This document shows, piece after piece, positions 33,077 to 40,874 of a stretch of 40,874 nt of DNA. Both the position numbers and the translations under genes were made by a program. Source of the DNA: Nitrososphaeria archaeon (GTDB taxonomy: Archaea; Thermoproteota; Nitrososphaeria; Nitrososphaerales; JACAEJ01); contig JARVKD010000008.1 of the NCBI GenBank assembly GCA_029775875.1, positions 1-40,874 on the forward strand, given 5' to 3'. The notes beneath the pieces are model-generated. The model was not told the origin of the DNA and ran no database searches. It worked only from the letters and a program-made list of their open reading frames with translations. Every line of letters starts with the position of its first letter. Position 1 is the stretch's first letter.

Positions 33077-33431
33077 AAGGCGAAAACTTGAATTTCTGCC
33101 AATAACTATTGAACGCATCATGTTCATCCTAAAATCTTGAGCAGTTGGGCAAAACCGACTACATCTTCTATGAATGGTAAGATAGTAACATTGGCGTTTC
33201 AGGGCGATCATCAAGTCTATAACCTCTACAGAAAGGGTGGAGAGGCATTATTTTTGAAAAGGATGGGGCTGATATGGTATCTATCTTCACAATACAACTC
33301 CAAAGGGTAGGAGGAGCAAGATAGAGATAACTCAGCAGAATGATATACTTCAGAACAAAGGAATGGATAAAGTAATCATTATGGCTCTTTAATAACATTT
33401 TTATTAATGAGTTGAAGCATCATTCAGAAGT
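33077..33431. other. Non-coding stretch before the DUF2117 gene
   Basis: No convincing gene is present. A short open frame around 33120-33310 (with MNGKIVTLAFQGDHQVY from 33172) and a GIIFEKDG-like piece in a neighbouring frame (about 33246-33330) suggest more decayed coding sequence. A TATA-like TTTTTATTAA lies near 33400, before the next gene. Confidence 0.35.
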
Positions 33432-34544
33432 ATGAGAATAGGTGTAATCTTTCATAGACCAGAAATCATAGATTTAGGCTGGGCAAGGAAGGTTTTGAAA
33501 ATATTGGATAGGCTTGGTGAAGTAGATGCCAAGCTTTGTGGGACTATGGGGACTCTTGCTGTATTGGACAATTATATGGATGATAGGATCAAATGCGATT
33601 TCAGACCTACTATTGAATGCTTGGTTGAGATGATCAAGAAATGTGATTCTATAATCATAGCAACTTATTCAGAAAACGCACTTAAATCTCATGCTTTCTG
33701 CTGGCATCTGGTTAAGAGATTACTTTCTCCTCGTATGCCTATCATAGAGGTCGAGGCTAAAAATGGAGTAGTAATAGATTGGTGCATTAAAAGTGGTTTG
33801 AGTGCTAATCTGGCTAAAGAATTGGGATTTAGAATGATTTCACCCCCTGATTTTGGGGAAACCTCTTGGATAAGAAATGGTATCAAACATAGGAAGATAT
33901 TGGCCGTTGACTTAGGCGATTTTGTTCTTGTTAACGGTATAGTCATTGGACGAGCAATCTCTAAAGAGGTTATTCTTAAGGAATATGAGGGAAAGATAGT
34001 AGGGGGTGAAGGATTAGAATTCAAGAATCACGGTTTGACAAAACTTGATGAAATGGGAAAGTTAGATCTATTCAAAGCCAAGCTGGATACCACGAATCTC
34101 CTGAGGAGAACTCGATTTAAACGGCGGTATATAGAACCAATTAGCAAAGGAAACCTTATTGCATTCATAGAGCACAGCGTAGCGGGTTACTCTGGCGCAA
34201 ACATCTACGAGGAAATTAAAAAGGGGATATCGGGGGCAATAACTATCGGGGATGACACAACCGCCATTGCAGGAGATATACTATCAAGGTTTAAGATTCC
34301 TGTAATCGGGATAGTAGACGGGGATCGCGATGGTCTCTTGAAGAATACTTTACTTGCTGAAGGTTCAATAATTTTACAGGTTAAGAGTGATGACCAATTG
34401 GGTGAAATAATACACAATAAAATCTTTAAGGGTGAGAGACATCTTAAGCTTAAATTCGAGGAAATGAAGGATAAAGTAATAAGGCTGGCAACCAAATCAG
34501 ATCAATTGGTTAGAAAGGGCATCAGAATTGCCTCAAATTCCTAA
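33432..34544 (+). CDS. DUF2117 family protein of methanogens
   Basis: The N-terminus (MRIGVIFHRPEIIDLGWARKV, then AKLCGTMGTLAVLDNYMDDRI) matches DUF2117, a family conserved in methanogens with no known function. The 370-residue length fits. Residues about 230-330 form a second alpha/beta region with an acidic DGDRDG motif that could bind metal or phosphate. The ATG at 33432 is close behind an AT-rich promoter, so the message is probably near-leaderless. Its 3' end overlaps ycaO by 17 bases, putting it in one operon with ycaO and tfuA. That suggests a link with McrA modification. Confidence 0.82.
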   Translation: MRIGVIFHRPEIIDLGWARKVLKILDRLGEVDAKLCGTMGTLAVLDNYMDDRIKCDFRPTIECLVEMIKKCDSIIIATYSENALKSHAFCWHLVKRLLSPRMPIIEVEAKNGVVIDWCIKSGLSANLAKELGFRMISPPDFGETSWIRNGIKHRKILAVDLGDFVLVNGIVIGRAISKEVILKEYEGKIVGGEGLEFKNHGLTKLDEMGKLDLFKAKLDTTNLLRRTRFKRRYIEPISKGNLIAFIEHSVAGYSGANIYEEIKKGISGAITIGDDTTAIAGDILSRFKIPVIGIVDGDRDGLLKNTLLAEGSIILQVKSDDQLGEIIHNKIFKGERHLKLKFEEMKDKVIRLATKSDQLVRKGIRIASNS

Positions 34545-35778
34545 CAGTCTAAAATTAAAGAGTTGTCCAAAGAATTATACAATAGGGACTCATAGGGCAG
34601 TTCCCCCTGAAAAGACTCTAAACTGGATAAAACCAAAAATTCCAACTATAGGTATTACAAGGATAGCAAATATAACTGGGTTGGATAGAGTAGGAATCCC
34701 AGTTTATTCATGCGTTAGACCTAGAGCGGCAGAGGGAGCAATTTCTGTTTACTCTGGAAAAGGAATAGCAGAGATTCATGCCGAGGTTTCAGTCATCATG
34801 GAGGCTGTTGAGAGATACTCCGCTGAGGTCAAATCAGAAGATCAAAAAAGAATCATAAAAGGATCTTTTAAGGAACTATCCTCGAAATTTAATGCTTTAG
34901 ACCCTGCGGATCTTATCATACCATTCACTACTTCTTACAGTCAGGATGCACCGTTGAGGTGGATCGAAGGTTTCGACATAATTCAAGACGAAAAGATATT
35001 GGTTCCTGTAAGTGCAGTTTTTCATCCTTATCTCCCAAGCGATGATCTTCATCTATTTAGAACAACTACCAATGGGCTGGCTTCAGGAAACACTGTAGAG
35101 GAGGCTGTTCTACATGGCTTGATGGAAGTGATTGAAAGGGACGCTTGGAGCTTAACTGAACTAACAAAAGATGAGAGAGAGGTTATTCGTGCTTCAGAGG
35201 ATTGCTTTTTAGTCAAAGAATTAATAGACAAATTCGATAGAAACGAAATCAGAATCGTGCTAAAAGATATAACTTCTGACCTAGGTTTGCCAGTAATAGC
35301 AGCAGTTTCTGATGATTTTAGGCTGATGGACCCTGCCCTTCTAACCATAGGTTTTGGTGCTCATTTGGATCCTGAAATAGCAGCGATCAGAGCCTTGACT
35401 GAAGTTGCGCAAAGCAGACTAACTCAGATACAGGGCGCAAGGGAGGATACCTACAAAGCTGATTTCATGAGGATGTTTGGGTACGAGAGGATTAAGAAAA
35501 TCAATAAGCATTGGTTCTCGGATTCGAAAGACTTCAAAGAAATTCGAAGCATGCCAAATCTTTCCAGAAGAGATATTTTAGATGAGATAATGCTTGTCAT
35601 CTCAATTCTTAGGAAGAAAGGTTTTGAACATGTAATAGTTGTTGACTTGACAAGAAAAGAACTCGAAATTCCAACTTTAAGGGTAATCGTTCCTGGGCTT
35701 GAAGTATATAGTCTCGATATGGATAGGATAGGACCTAGAGGAAGAAAGCTTATGGAGGAAAAGTCTTGGAAAAAATAA
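34528..35778 (+). CDS. ycaO: YcaO-type McrA thioamidation enzyme (marker protein 1)
   Basis: YcaO proteins use ATP to activate a peptide backbone amide. In methanogens this one, with TfuA, converts a glycine of McrA into thioglycine. The 416-residue sequence carries the ATP-binding blocks EIHAEVSVIMEAVERYSAE (about residues 87-105) and GLMEVIERDAWSL (about 197-209), with ALTEVAQSRL further on. The start is TTG at 34528, 17 bases inside the DUF2117 gene. The end overlaps tfuA by 13 bases, so the two enzymes are translationally coupled. The predicted target is Gly449 of the McrA encoded here. Confidence 0.93.
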   Translation: MPQIPNSLKLKSCPKNYTIGTHRAVPPEKTLNWIKPKIPTIGITRIANITGLDRVGIPVYSCVRPRAAEGAISVYSGKGIAEIHAEVSVIMEAVERYSAEVKSEDQKRIIKGSFKELSSKFNALDPADLIIPFTTSYSQDAPLRWIEGFDIIQDEKILVPVSAVFHPYLPSDDLHLFRTTTNGLASGNTVEEAVLHGLMEVIERDAWSLTELTKDEREVIRASEDCFLVKELIDKFDRNEIRIVLKDITSDLGLPVIAAVSDDFRLMDPALLTIGFGAHLDPEIAAIRALTEVAQSRLTQIQGAREDTYKADFMRMFGYERIKKINKHWFSDSKDFKEIRSMPNLSRRDILDEIMLVISILRKKGFEHVIVVDLTRKELEIPTLRVIVPGLEVYSLDMDRIGPRGRKLMEEKSWKK

Positions 35779-36434
35779 CTATATTCACGGGACCGAGCCT
35801 CCATCCAAGGAAGGCAAGAGAAATATTCGATAAAGCCATTTATATGCCGCCCATAAAGCGTGGTGATGCTACCAAGGCTTTTGAGGAAGGAGCTAGAATC
35901 ATAGGGATAATAGACGGTATATTCTTCAAGGAGGTTGCAGTCTCCCCGAGGGAGCTTCTGGCTCTTCTGGACAAAGGAATCATACTGGTCGGAGGAAGCA
36001 GTATGGGCGCTTTGAGAGCGGCTGAGCTCGACGTTTACGGAATGATTGGAGTAGGGCATGTTTATGAAATGTATAAAAAAGAGGAGATAAATTCAGACGA
36101 CGAAGTCGCTCTCATATTCGCTCCTGATACTCTAAAGCCTTTATCAGAACCATTGGTCAACATAAGGTATAATTTGAAAGCTCTTGCAGAAAGCAATGTA
36201 ATAGATTCTGATACCGCTGAAGATCTATTAAAAATAGCTCAGGGATTGTACTATCCGTTGAGGACTTATGAGAGAATTATTGGATTAGCCATTAACAAGG
36301 GGCTGTTAACGAAGGAAGAGGGAAATATGATACTGGATTCGGTATCAAGGCATAGAACCGACCTTAAGCGACTCGACGCAATAAAAGTCATAGAAAAAAT
36401 CAAAGAAATCGCCACTCAACAGAATTTGATCTAA
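35766..36434 (+). CDS. tfuA: TfuA protein, partner of YcaO in McrA thioamidation
   Basis: The 222-residue protein matches the TfuA core: ITIFTGPSLHPRKAREIFD, YMPPIKRGDATKAFEEGARI, GIIDGIFFKEVAVSPRELL and GGSSMGALRAAEL. TfuA helps YcaO use a sulfur donor to form the thioamide. The C-terminal 80 residues are helical. The start is TTG at 35766, within the end of ycaO. The stop overlaps the convergent nifB by 4 bases. Confidence 0.92.
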   Translation: MEKITIFTGPSLHPRKAREIFDKAIYMPPIKRGDATKAFEEGARIIGIIDGIFFKEVAVSPRELLALLDKGIILVGGSSMGALRAAELDVYGMIGVGHVYEMYKKEEINSDDEVALIFAPDTLKPLSEPLVNIRYNLKALAESNVIDSDTAEDLLKIAQGLYYPLRTYERIIGLAINKGLLTKEEGNMILDSVSRHRTDLKRLDAIKVIEKIKEIATQQNLI

Positions 36435-37300
36435 GCGTGGAAGATTTCGCTCATCTCGTACCGTCTTTCTTGAAAGCCTATTTCTCGTCCAGGGATTCCA
36501 ACTGCATCCGCTCTACACATCTTGCAGAGCCTAAATTGCTTTATAATTTTCTCACATTTCATTCTAGCGTCTTGAAGCTCATCACATGTGGGTGGTCTTC
36601 TTTCCTTAAAATTACCAATTGGGATTAATGGTATTATGTTCTGAACGTATGCCCCTGCTTCTTTGATCTTTTTAGCGACCTCTTCTACATGACGATCATT
36701 TATCTCTGGTATAAGAACAGTATTCACCTTCACTATCATCCCCCTTTTAACAGCTAATTCGACCCCTTCTATTTGATTTGAAACAAGGGTCTTGGCTGCA
36801 TCTAATCCTTCTATCAACTTATTCTTATAATAAATGAAAGGATGTATCTTAGTAGTTATTTCTGGATCGATTGCATTCATTGTCACTGTAAGAAAATTAA
36901 CTCCTGCGCTAGCCAATTCATCTAACTTATCCCGAAGTAAAAGACCGTTTGTAGCGATACATAGAAACAAATGTGGATATTTCTCATGAACAAGCTTTAA
37001 TGTTTCGAAGGTTTCTCTGTTGAACAAAGGCTCACCTGGTCCAGCTATGCCAACAACCTTGAGTTCTTTGAATTCCTTGACGACTATTCCTAAATAGTCC
37101 AAAGCTTCCTTTGGTGAAAGTATTTTTGAGCTGACGCCAGGTCTAACTTCTAGAGAGTTAATCAATCTATAGCAATAATTGCATTGGATGTTACACTTTG
37201 GAGCGACGGGAATATGAACCCTGGCTATGTTAAGATGCGCTTTTGCGTTGAAGCACGGGTGGCTTTTGACTATTCTTGGTTCAGCTAACATTTCCTTCAT
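36431..37300 (-). CDS. nifB: NifB-type radical SAM iron-sulfur cluster synthase, short form
   Basis: NifB fuses two [4Fe-4S] clusters and inserts a carbide to make the [8Fe-9S-C] NifB cofactor. Seen here: the diagnostic HPCFN (14-18), AHLNIARVHIPVAPKCNIQC with the radical SAM Cys 36, 40 and 43, GIAGPGEPLFN, and the C-terminal LCKMCRADAVG. It lacks the C-terminal NifX-like domain, the usual archaeal short form (289 residues). No nifH, nifD or nifK is present; instead it adjoins the McrA modification operon. It probably supplies a complex cluster for MCR activation rather than nitrogenase. GGTTATAAC lies about 22 bases before the ATG, so the message is near-leaderless. Confidence 0.9.
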   Translation of the reverse strand: MKEMLAEPRIVKSHPCFNAKAHLNIARVHIPVAPKCNIQCNYCYRLINSLEVRPGVSSKILSPKEALDYLGIVVKEFKELKVVGIAGPGEPLFNRETFETLKLVHEKYPHLFLCIATNGLLLRDKLDELASAGVNFLTVTMNAIDPEITTKIHPFIYYKNKLIEGLDAAKTLVSNQIEGVELAVKRGMIVKVNTVLIPEINDRHVEEVAKKIKEAGAYVQNIIPLIPIGNFKERRPPTCDELQDARMKCEKIIKQFRLCKMCRADAVGIPGREIGFQERRYEMSEIFHA

Positions 37301-37400
37301 GGTTATTAGGTATGAAGTATGTTATAACCTTATGTATCAGAAATCCTTTAAGTCGAAGCGCCCTTATGTTCATGCCTTAGTTTGTCAAGATTGAAAGACA

Positions 37401-37964
37401 TTATAATTCACTCGCTAAGTTGTCCAACGCCCTAGATGAAAGGGTCTTGTTTTCCCAGAGGGTTTTGAGTACCTCAAAACTCCAACTTTCGATGACAAGC
37501 AGACTCCATGCGATCTTTTTGGTCGCTTCGTTATAGTTTTCAGAATCTAGGCTTCGTTTAAAATTTTCGTAAATACAATTCCTCGATTTTTGCATCAATA
37601 TCTTGACAAGTGAAGACAAACTCTGAACCTTTTTCTGGTCATCTGCATTTGTATCTTTAAGTAACTTGTTGGCGTATTCTAAAACTTCATATAACTCTTT
37701 GTTGATATTTCTTAGTCTGCCTGGCAGAACATAGTATTTTATCTTTTTATCTAACTCATCTCTCCAATCGATCTTCAATACACTTAACATGCAAAGCTCC
37801 TTCAAAGTTGTTGCAAGCTTCTTCTCACTCATGTCCAGTTCCTCTAGACTTTTCTTGAAATCCCTAAATCTTGCTTCTCCACCTACCTTTCTGAGGAACT
37901 CTACTACCCTATATTTGTAAGGATCCCTTATCCACTCCAAAAGAATTCCCTCTCTTTGACACAT
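37401..37964 (-). CDS. Winged-helix transcription regulator, divergent from aksA
   Basis: This 187-residue protein, counted from ATG 37964, has an N-terminal winged-helix domain (about residues 5-80: LLEWIRDPYKYRVVEFLRK, ARFRDFKKSLEEL, then a LSVLKIDWRDELDKKIKYYVL wing). A helical C-terminal domain follows. A longer frame to 38063 would run through the promoter and into aksA, so the internal ATG is preferred. It directly abuts a perfect inverted repeat (37964-37982) and a TATA box (about 37983-37989), giving a leaderless message. It is probably an autoregulator that also controls the divergent coenzyme B genes. Confidence 0.75.
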   Translation of the reverse strand: MCQREGILLEWIRDPYKYRVVEFLRKVGGEARFRDFKKSLEELDMSEKKLATTLKELCMLSVLKIDWRDELDKKIKYYVLPGRLRNINKELYEVLEYANKLLKDTNADDQKKVQSLSSLVKILMQKSRNCIYENFKRSLDSENYNEATKKIAWSLLVIESWSFEVLKTLWENKTLSSRALDNLASEL

Positions 37965-37982
37965 TGTACAGCAACTGTACAA
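37964..37982. promoter_or_regulatory. Perfect inverted repeat between regulator and aksA
   Basis: TTGTACAG (37964-37971), a CAA spacer, and CTGTACAA (37975-37982) are exact reverse complements. It lies between the regulator's TATA box and its start codon, a position where bound repressor blocks transcription. On the other side, AT-rich TATA candidates (37981-38000) serve aksA at 38018. It is the likely binding site of the adjacent winged-helix protein. Confidence 0.65.
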
Positions 37983-38017
37983 TATATAGTTTATTATATT
38001 CTCTTTGCAGTAGATAG

Positions 38018-39208
38018 ATGTGGTTGAACTTGTCAGCTGTAAGCCCTTATAATAAGTATTCAAGAGAATTTAGCCATTCAGTGACCATTTATGACACAAC
38101 TTTAAGAGATGGAGAGCAAACTCCAGGCGTCTTCTTTACTGTAGAGGAGAAACTTGAGATTGCCAGGAAGCTTGACGAGTTCGGTATCCCCCAGATTGAA
38201 GCAGGATTCCCTATTGTGTCAAAGGACGAAGCTGAATCTGTTAAGATGATAACTAATGAAGGCTTGTCAGCTGACATACTGGTTTTGGCTAGAGCTAGAA
38301 GAGGAGATATCGATGAAGCTTTGAGATGTGATGTTGATGGCGTAATAGTTTTCATACCCCTCTCTTCAACTCACTTAACCAATAAACTTGGCATGAGCTT
38401 AGACGAAGCCTTAAACGCAGCCTTAGAAACTGTGGAGTATGCTAAAATGCATGGGTTATTCACTCAACTTAGTGTTGAGGATGCCACGAGAACGCCTTTT
38501 AAATCCATTAAAGCTCTCTTTGAATCTGCCCTTAAGTTAAATGTTGATAGGCTTAGCTTGGCTGACACCACAGGTTGCATAACTCCTAGAGGAATGGCCC
38601 GATTAGTTGGTAGGGTGAAAAGGGAAATTGGTGGCAAGGTTGCAGTTCACTGCCATAATGATTTTGGGTTGGCTGTGGCAAACTCCCTAGCAGCTTATGA
38701 AGCAGGGGCTGATGCGATTTCAGTTTCAATTAACGGTTTAGGCGAAAGATGTGGTAACGCAGCTCTAGAGGAAGTTGTAGGAGCATTGTACTTCCTTTAT
38801 GGCGTTGATCTAGGCTTTAAGATGAATATGCTTAAGGATTTATCCTCCACTGTAGCAAGACTTTCAGGAGTGCCCCTTACAAAGGGGAAACCCGTAGTTG
38901 GGGAGAACGCTTTCAGGCATGAGTCAGGAATTCATGTTGCAGCAGTCCTTAAAGACCCTTTAACGTACGAGTGTTATTCTCCTGAATTCGTGGGACAAGA
39001 AAGAAGCATTGTTTTTGGGAAGAAGTCAGGCATTACTGGTATCCTTTACACGCTCAAGAAATACGGCTTAGAAGTTGATGAACACGATGCACTAATAATA
39101 CTCAACTTTTTGAAGAGTAGTGTAATGAAGAGATACCTATCTGAAAACGAGCTTCTCGATTTAGCTATGGACCTTTTAGGTAAAAAGCTTTGGCCAAAAC
39201 TGCAATAG
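38018..39208 (+). CDS. aksA: Homocitrate synthase family enzyme, probable AksA
   Basis: This enzyme condenses acetyl-CoA with a 2-oxo acid; AksA does so repeatedly to extend 2-oxoglutarate toward 2-oxosuberate, the precursor of the coenzyme B heptanoyl arm. The 396-residue sequence has IYDTTLRDGEQTPGV, the metal-binding HCHNDFG, SINGLGERCGNAALEEV and FRHESGIHVAA. The C-terminal leucine-sensing domain of LeuA is absent, as in AksA and homocitrate synthases. The ATG at 38018 is taken as start; about 20 residues precede the barrel. It overlaps aksD by 19 bases. 2-Isopropylmalate or citramalate synthase remain possible, but aksE argues for AksA. Confidence 0.8.
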   Translation: MWLNLSAVSPYNKYSREFSHSVTIYDTTLRDGEQTPGVFFTVEEKLEIARKLDEFGIPQIEAGFPIVSKDEAESVKMITNEGLSADILVLARARRGDIDEALRCDVDGVIVFIPLSSTHLTNKLGMSLDEALNAALETVEYAKMHGLFTQLSVEDATRTPFKSIKALFESALKLNVDRLSLADTTGCITPRGMARLVGRVKREIGGKVAVHCHNDFGLAVANSLAAYEAGADAISVSINGLGERCGNAALEEVVGALYFLYGVDLGFKMNMLKDLSSTVARLSGVPLTKGKPVVGENAFRHESGIHVAAVLKDPLTYECYSPEFVGQERSIVFGKKSGITGILYTLKKYGLEVDEHDALIILNFLKSSVMKRYLSENELLDLAMDLLGKKLWPKLQ

Positions 39209-40452
39209 AAAAGATATTTGAGAGGGCTTTAGGACTGGATGTTGAAGAAGGAGAACTTGTTGAGGTACCAGTAGACTTCATATATTATCACGATGGAACA
39301 GGGCCCTTGGTATTTGATCATTTGAGAGAGATGAGCGTTAATGAGATACCTTACCCTGATAAGGTTGGTGTTTGCTTTGACCATTCGGTTCCAGCTTATA
39401 ATGAGCATGTAGCAACTCTTCAAAAAATGGTTAGAGATTTCTCGCATAGATTTGGTATTAAGAATGTTTACGATCTTGGCGAGGGTATATGCCACCAAGT
39501 AATGGCTGAACGCGGTCATATAAGGCCTGGAATAATCGTGATTGGGGCTGATTCTCATACATGTACCAACGGTTGTTTTGGAACTTTCTCAACAGGACTT
39601 GGAGCTACAGATGTTGCTTACGCCCTGGCAACAGGTAAGCTATGGTTTAGAATACCTGAAACAATACTGATAAAGCTTGAAGGAAATCTTGGAAGTTTCG
39701 TAACGAGCAAAGACATTATAATTCGAGTAATTGGGGAAATAGGGGCAGATGGAGCCTTGGGAAAAGCTGTGGAGTTTTCTGGGAGCGTTGTGAATAAATT
39801 GACTGTTAGCGAAAGGATGACCATGAGTAACATGTCCGTGGAGATGGGTGCCTTGACAGGTTTCATGAAGGCAGATGAAAGAACGCTTCAATATCTGAAA
39901 CCAAGAGTTAAAGGAGAAATGTATTTTTTTGAAAGCGACGAAGGTAGTCATGTCAAGACCTATGACTTTAATGTAGACGATCTAGTCCCACAGATAGCTT
40001 GCCCATCAACAGTTGATAATGTATGTCCAGTAGATGAGGTTAAGGGAATACCGATAGACCAGGCTTTTCTTGGGGCTTGCACTAATGGGCGTATAGAGGA
40101 TTTGGAGATAGCTGCAAGGCTAGTAAAGGGTAGAAGAGTTGCGCCAGGGGTGAGGTTTATCGTTGTTCCTGCTTCAAGGGAAACCTATGTTAGAGCCATA
40201 GAAAAAGGCCTTATCGAAGTTTTCCTAAATGCAGGGGCTATTATAGGTGTACCAGGGTGTGGACCATGCCTTGGATGCCACTTTGGAGTTCTAGGGGAAA
40301 ATGAGGTCTGCATATCAAGCTCCAATAGGAATTTTACAGGCAGAATGGGTAGCCAAACAGCTAAAATATACCTAGCATCCCCAGCTACTGTTGCAGCCTC
40401 AGCCATAGAGGGAAAGATAACAGATCCTAGGGATGTTTTTCATGAAAATTAA
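39190..40452 (+). CDS. aksD: Homoaconitase large subunit, probable AksD
   Basis: The 420-residue protein is the [4Fe-4S] large subunit of the isopropylmalate/homoaconitate hydro-lyase family. Landmarks are [47 protein letters not shown] and [12 protein letters not shown], which supply the cluster cysteines. AksD with AksE isomerises homocitrate and its longer homologues in coenzyme B synthesis. The start is TTG at 39190 inside the end of aksA. The end overlaps aksE by 11 bases. LeuC is the alternative; the small subunit decides the specificity. Confidence 0.82.
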   Translation: MAKTAIEKIFERALGLDVEEGELVEVPVDFIYYHDGTGPLVFDHLREMSVNEIPYPDKVGVCFDHSVPAYNEHVATLQKMVRDFSHRFGIKNVYDLGEGICHQVMAERGHIRPGIIVIGADSHTCTNGCFGTFSTGLGATDVAYALATGKLWFRIPETILIKLEGNLGSFVTSKDIIIRVIGEIGADGALGKAVEFSGSVVNKLTVSERMTMSNMSVEMGALTGFMKADERTLQYLKPRVKGEMYFFESDEGSHVKTYDFNVDDLVPQIACPSTVDNVCPVDEVKGIPIDQAFLGACTNGRIEDLEIAARLVKGRRVAPGVRFIVVPASRETYVRAIEKGLIEVFLNAGAIIGVPGCGPCLGCHFGVLGENEVCISSSNRNFTGRMGSQTAKIYLASPATVAASAIEGKITDPRDVFHEN

Positions 40453-40874
40453 GGGCAAAGTATGGAAGTTTGGGGATAATGTAAACACAGACCTCATTAT
40501 TCCTGGCAAGTACCTTAGAACTCTTGATAGATCGATATGGTCTAAACATGTTCTGGAGGGAGTTGACCCAAAATTCTCTTCAAAGATTTCCTCTGGTGAT
40601 ATAATCGTTGCTGGCAGGAACTTTGGTTGTGGTTCAAGCAGAGAGCAAGCTGCTCTAGCCCTTAAATTTGCAGGCATAGCTGGGGTGGTTGCCGAGTCCT
40701 TCGGCGAAATTTTCTTTAGAAATGCGATAAACGTTGGACTAATTGCTGTGGAATGCCCTAAAATCTTGGACCATGTCAACGGAGGAGAAGACGTTGAAGT
40801 AGACCTGGAGAAGGGTTGCGTTATTGCACCAAGGGGAGTGTTAAAGATTAAGCCATACCCAAAGTTTATGGTGG
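40442..40874 (+). CDS. aksE: Homoaconitase small subunit, probable AksE, cut by window end
   Basis: The first 144 residues are visible; the family is usually about 160-170. The swivelling-domain pattern is clear: [15 protein letters not shown] and [16 protein letters not shown]. The specificity loop reads Tyr24-Leu-Arg-Thr. As I recall, YLRT is the loop of methanogen homoaconitase, whose Arg26 binds the extra carboxylate, while isopropylmalate isomerases have YLVY-like loops. That favours coenzyme B synthesis over leucine synthesis. The ATG at 40442 overlaps the aksD end. The gene continues past the window. Confidence 0.82.
   Translation, partial: MKIKGKVWKFGDNVNTDLIIPGKYLRTLDRSIWSKHVLEGVDPKFSSKISSGDIIVAGRNFGCGSSREQAALALKFAGIAGVVAESFGEIFFRNAINVGLIAVECPKILDHVNGGEDVEVDLEKGCVIAPRGVLKIKPYPKFMV

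Noticed and set aside
36431-37300. Nitrogen fixation locus
   Set aside because: Only nifB is present. No nifH, D, K, E or N is near, and NifB is known in methanogens that do not fix nitrogen.
37301-37329. GGTTAT...ATAACC inverted repeat before nifB
   Set aside because: The arms are only 6 bp and 17 bases apart, and one arm is simply the TATA-like element. Too weak to call an operator.
37965-38063. Longer N-terminus for the winged-helix regulator
   Set aside because: The extra residues would span the TATA box and inverted repeat and overlap the aksA start; the ATG at 37964 fits a leaderless message.
1-40874. Insertion sequences or integrase-mediated island borders
   Set aside because: No transposase, integrase or long terminal repeat was found, although the tRNA-Asp at the left edge could in principle be an attachment site.

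Overview
This window comes from an archaeon that makes methane, or at least carries a full methyl-coenzyme M reductase (MCR) system. Nearly every recognisable gene serves MCR: its subunits, activation, post-translational modification, cofactors or electron supply. Archaeal traits are TATA boxes about 25 bases before starts, many probably leaderless messages, Shine-Dalgarno sites inside operons, and frequent TTG starts. McrA, McrB and McrG look like the methane type, not the divergent alkane type. A heterodisulfide reductase pair (HdrD plus cytochrome b HdrE) and an MtaA-type methyltransferase suggest methyl-reducing or methylotrophic methanogenesis with membrane electron transport. The broken-up mcr operon argues against a classical Methanosarcina-like genome. 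An uncultured cytochrome-b methanogen lineage (for example Methylarchaeales/Bathyarchaeia, Korarchaeia or Archaeoglobi) fits, but this is inference; no 16S gene is present.

Layout. 1-1000: the 3' end of tRNA-Asp and two related coiled-coil genes. 1063-5290: hypA with an unrecognised Cys-rich gene, divergent hdrE and hdrD, a small unknown gene and an AbrB-type regulator. 5525-10763: mcrB facing mcrD and mcrG-mcrA, then a DUF2098 gene and a small helical gene. 10876-13604: DUF169 protein, MtaA-like methyltransferase and a winged-helix protein. 13642-25341: the MCR activation/marker block: a 291-residue unknown, mmp8, mcrC, atwA-1, mmp3, mmp17, atwA-2, mmp7, mmp6, a flavin-binding protein, mmp5 and mmp15. 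25345-32638: two ABC importers (vitamin B12/iron-complex type with a radical SAM gene, and sulfonate/nitrate type). 32639-33431: mostly non-coding with a possible gene remnant. 33432-37300: DUF2117, ycaO and tfuA (McrA thioamidation), then nifB. 37401-40874: a regulator divergent from the coenzyme B genes aksA-aksD-aksE, the last cut by the window end.

How it fits together. MtaA would methylate coenzyme M; MCR (McrABG) would make methane from methyl-CoM and coenzyme B; HdrDE would reduce the resulting heterodisulfide; Aks enzymes would build the coenzyme B side chain; McrC, AtwA, Mmp3, Mmp7 and Mmp17 would activate the nickel site; YcaO-TfuA would install thioglycine on McrA. NifB, with no nitrogenase genes in view, may supply the complex iron-sulfur cluster used by the activation complex. 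Three clean inverted repeats mark likely operators (mcrC/mmp8, the B12/iron importer and the aks operon). One activation ATPase gene appears to begin at a CTG codon.
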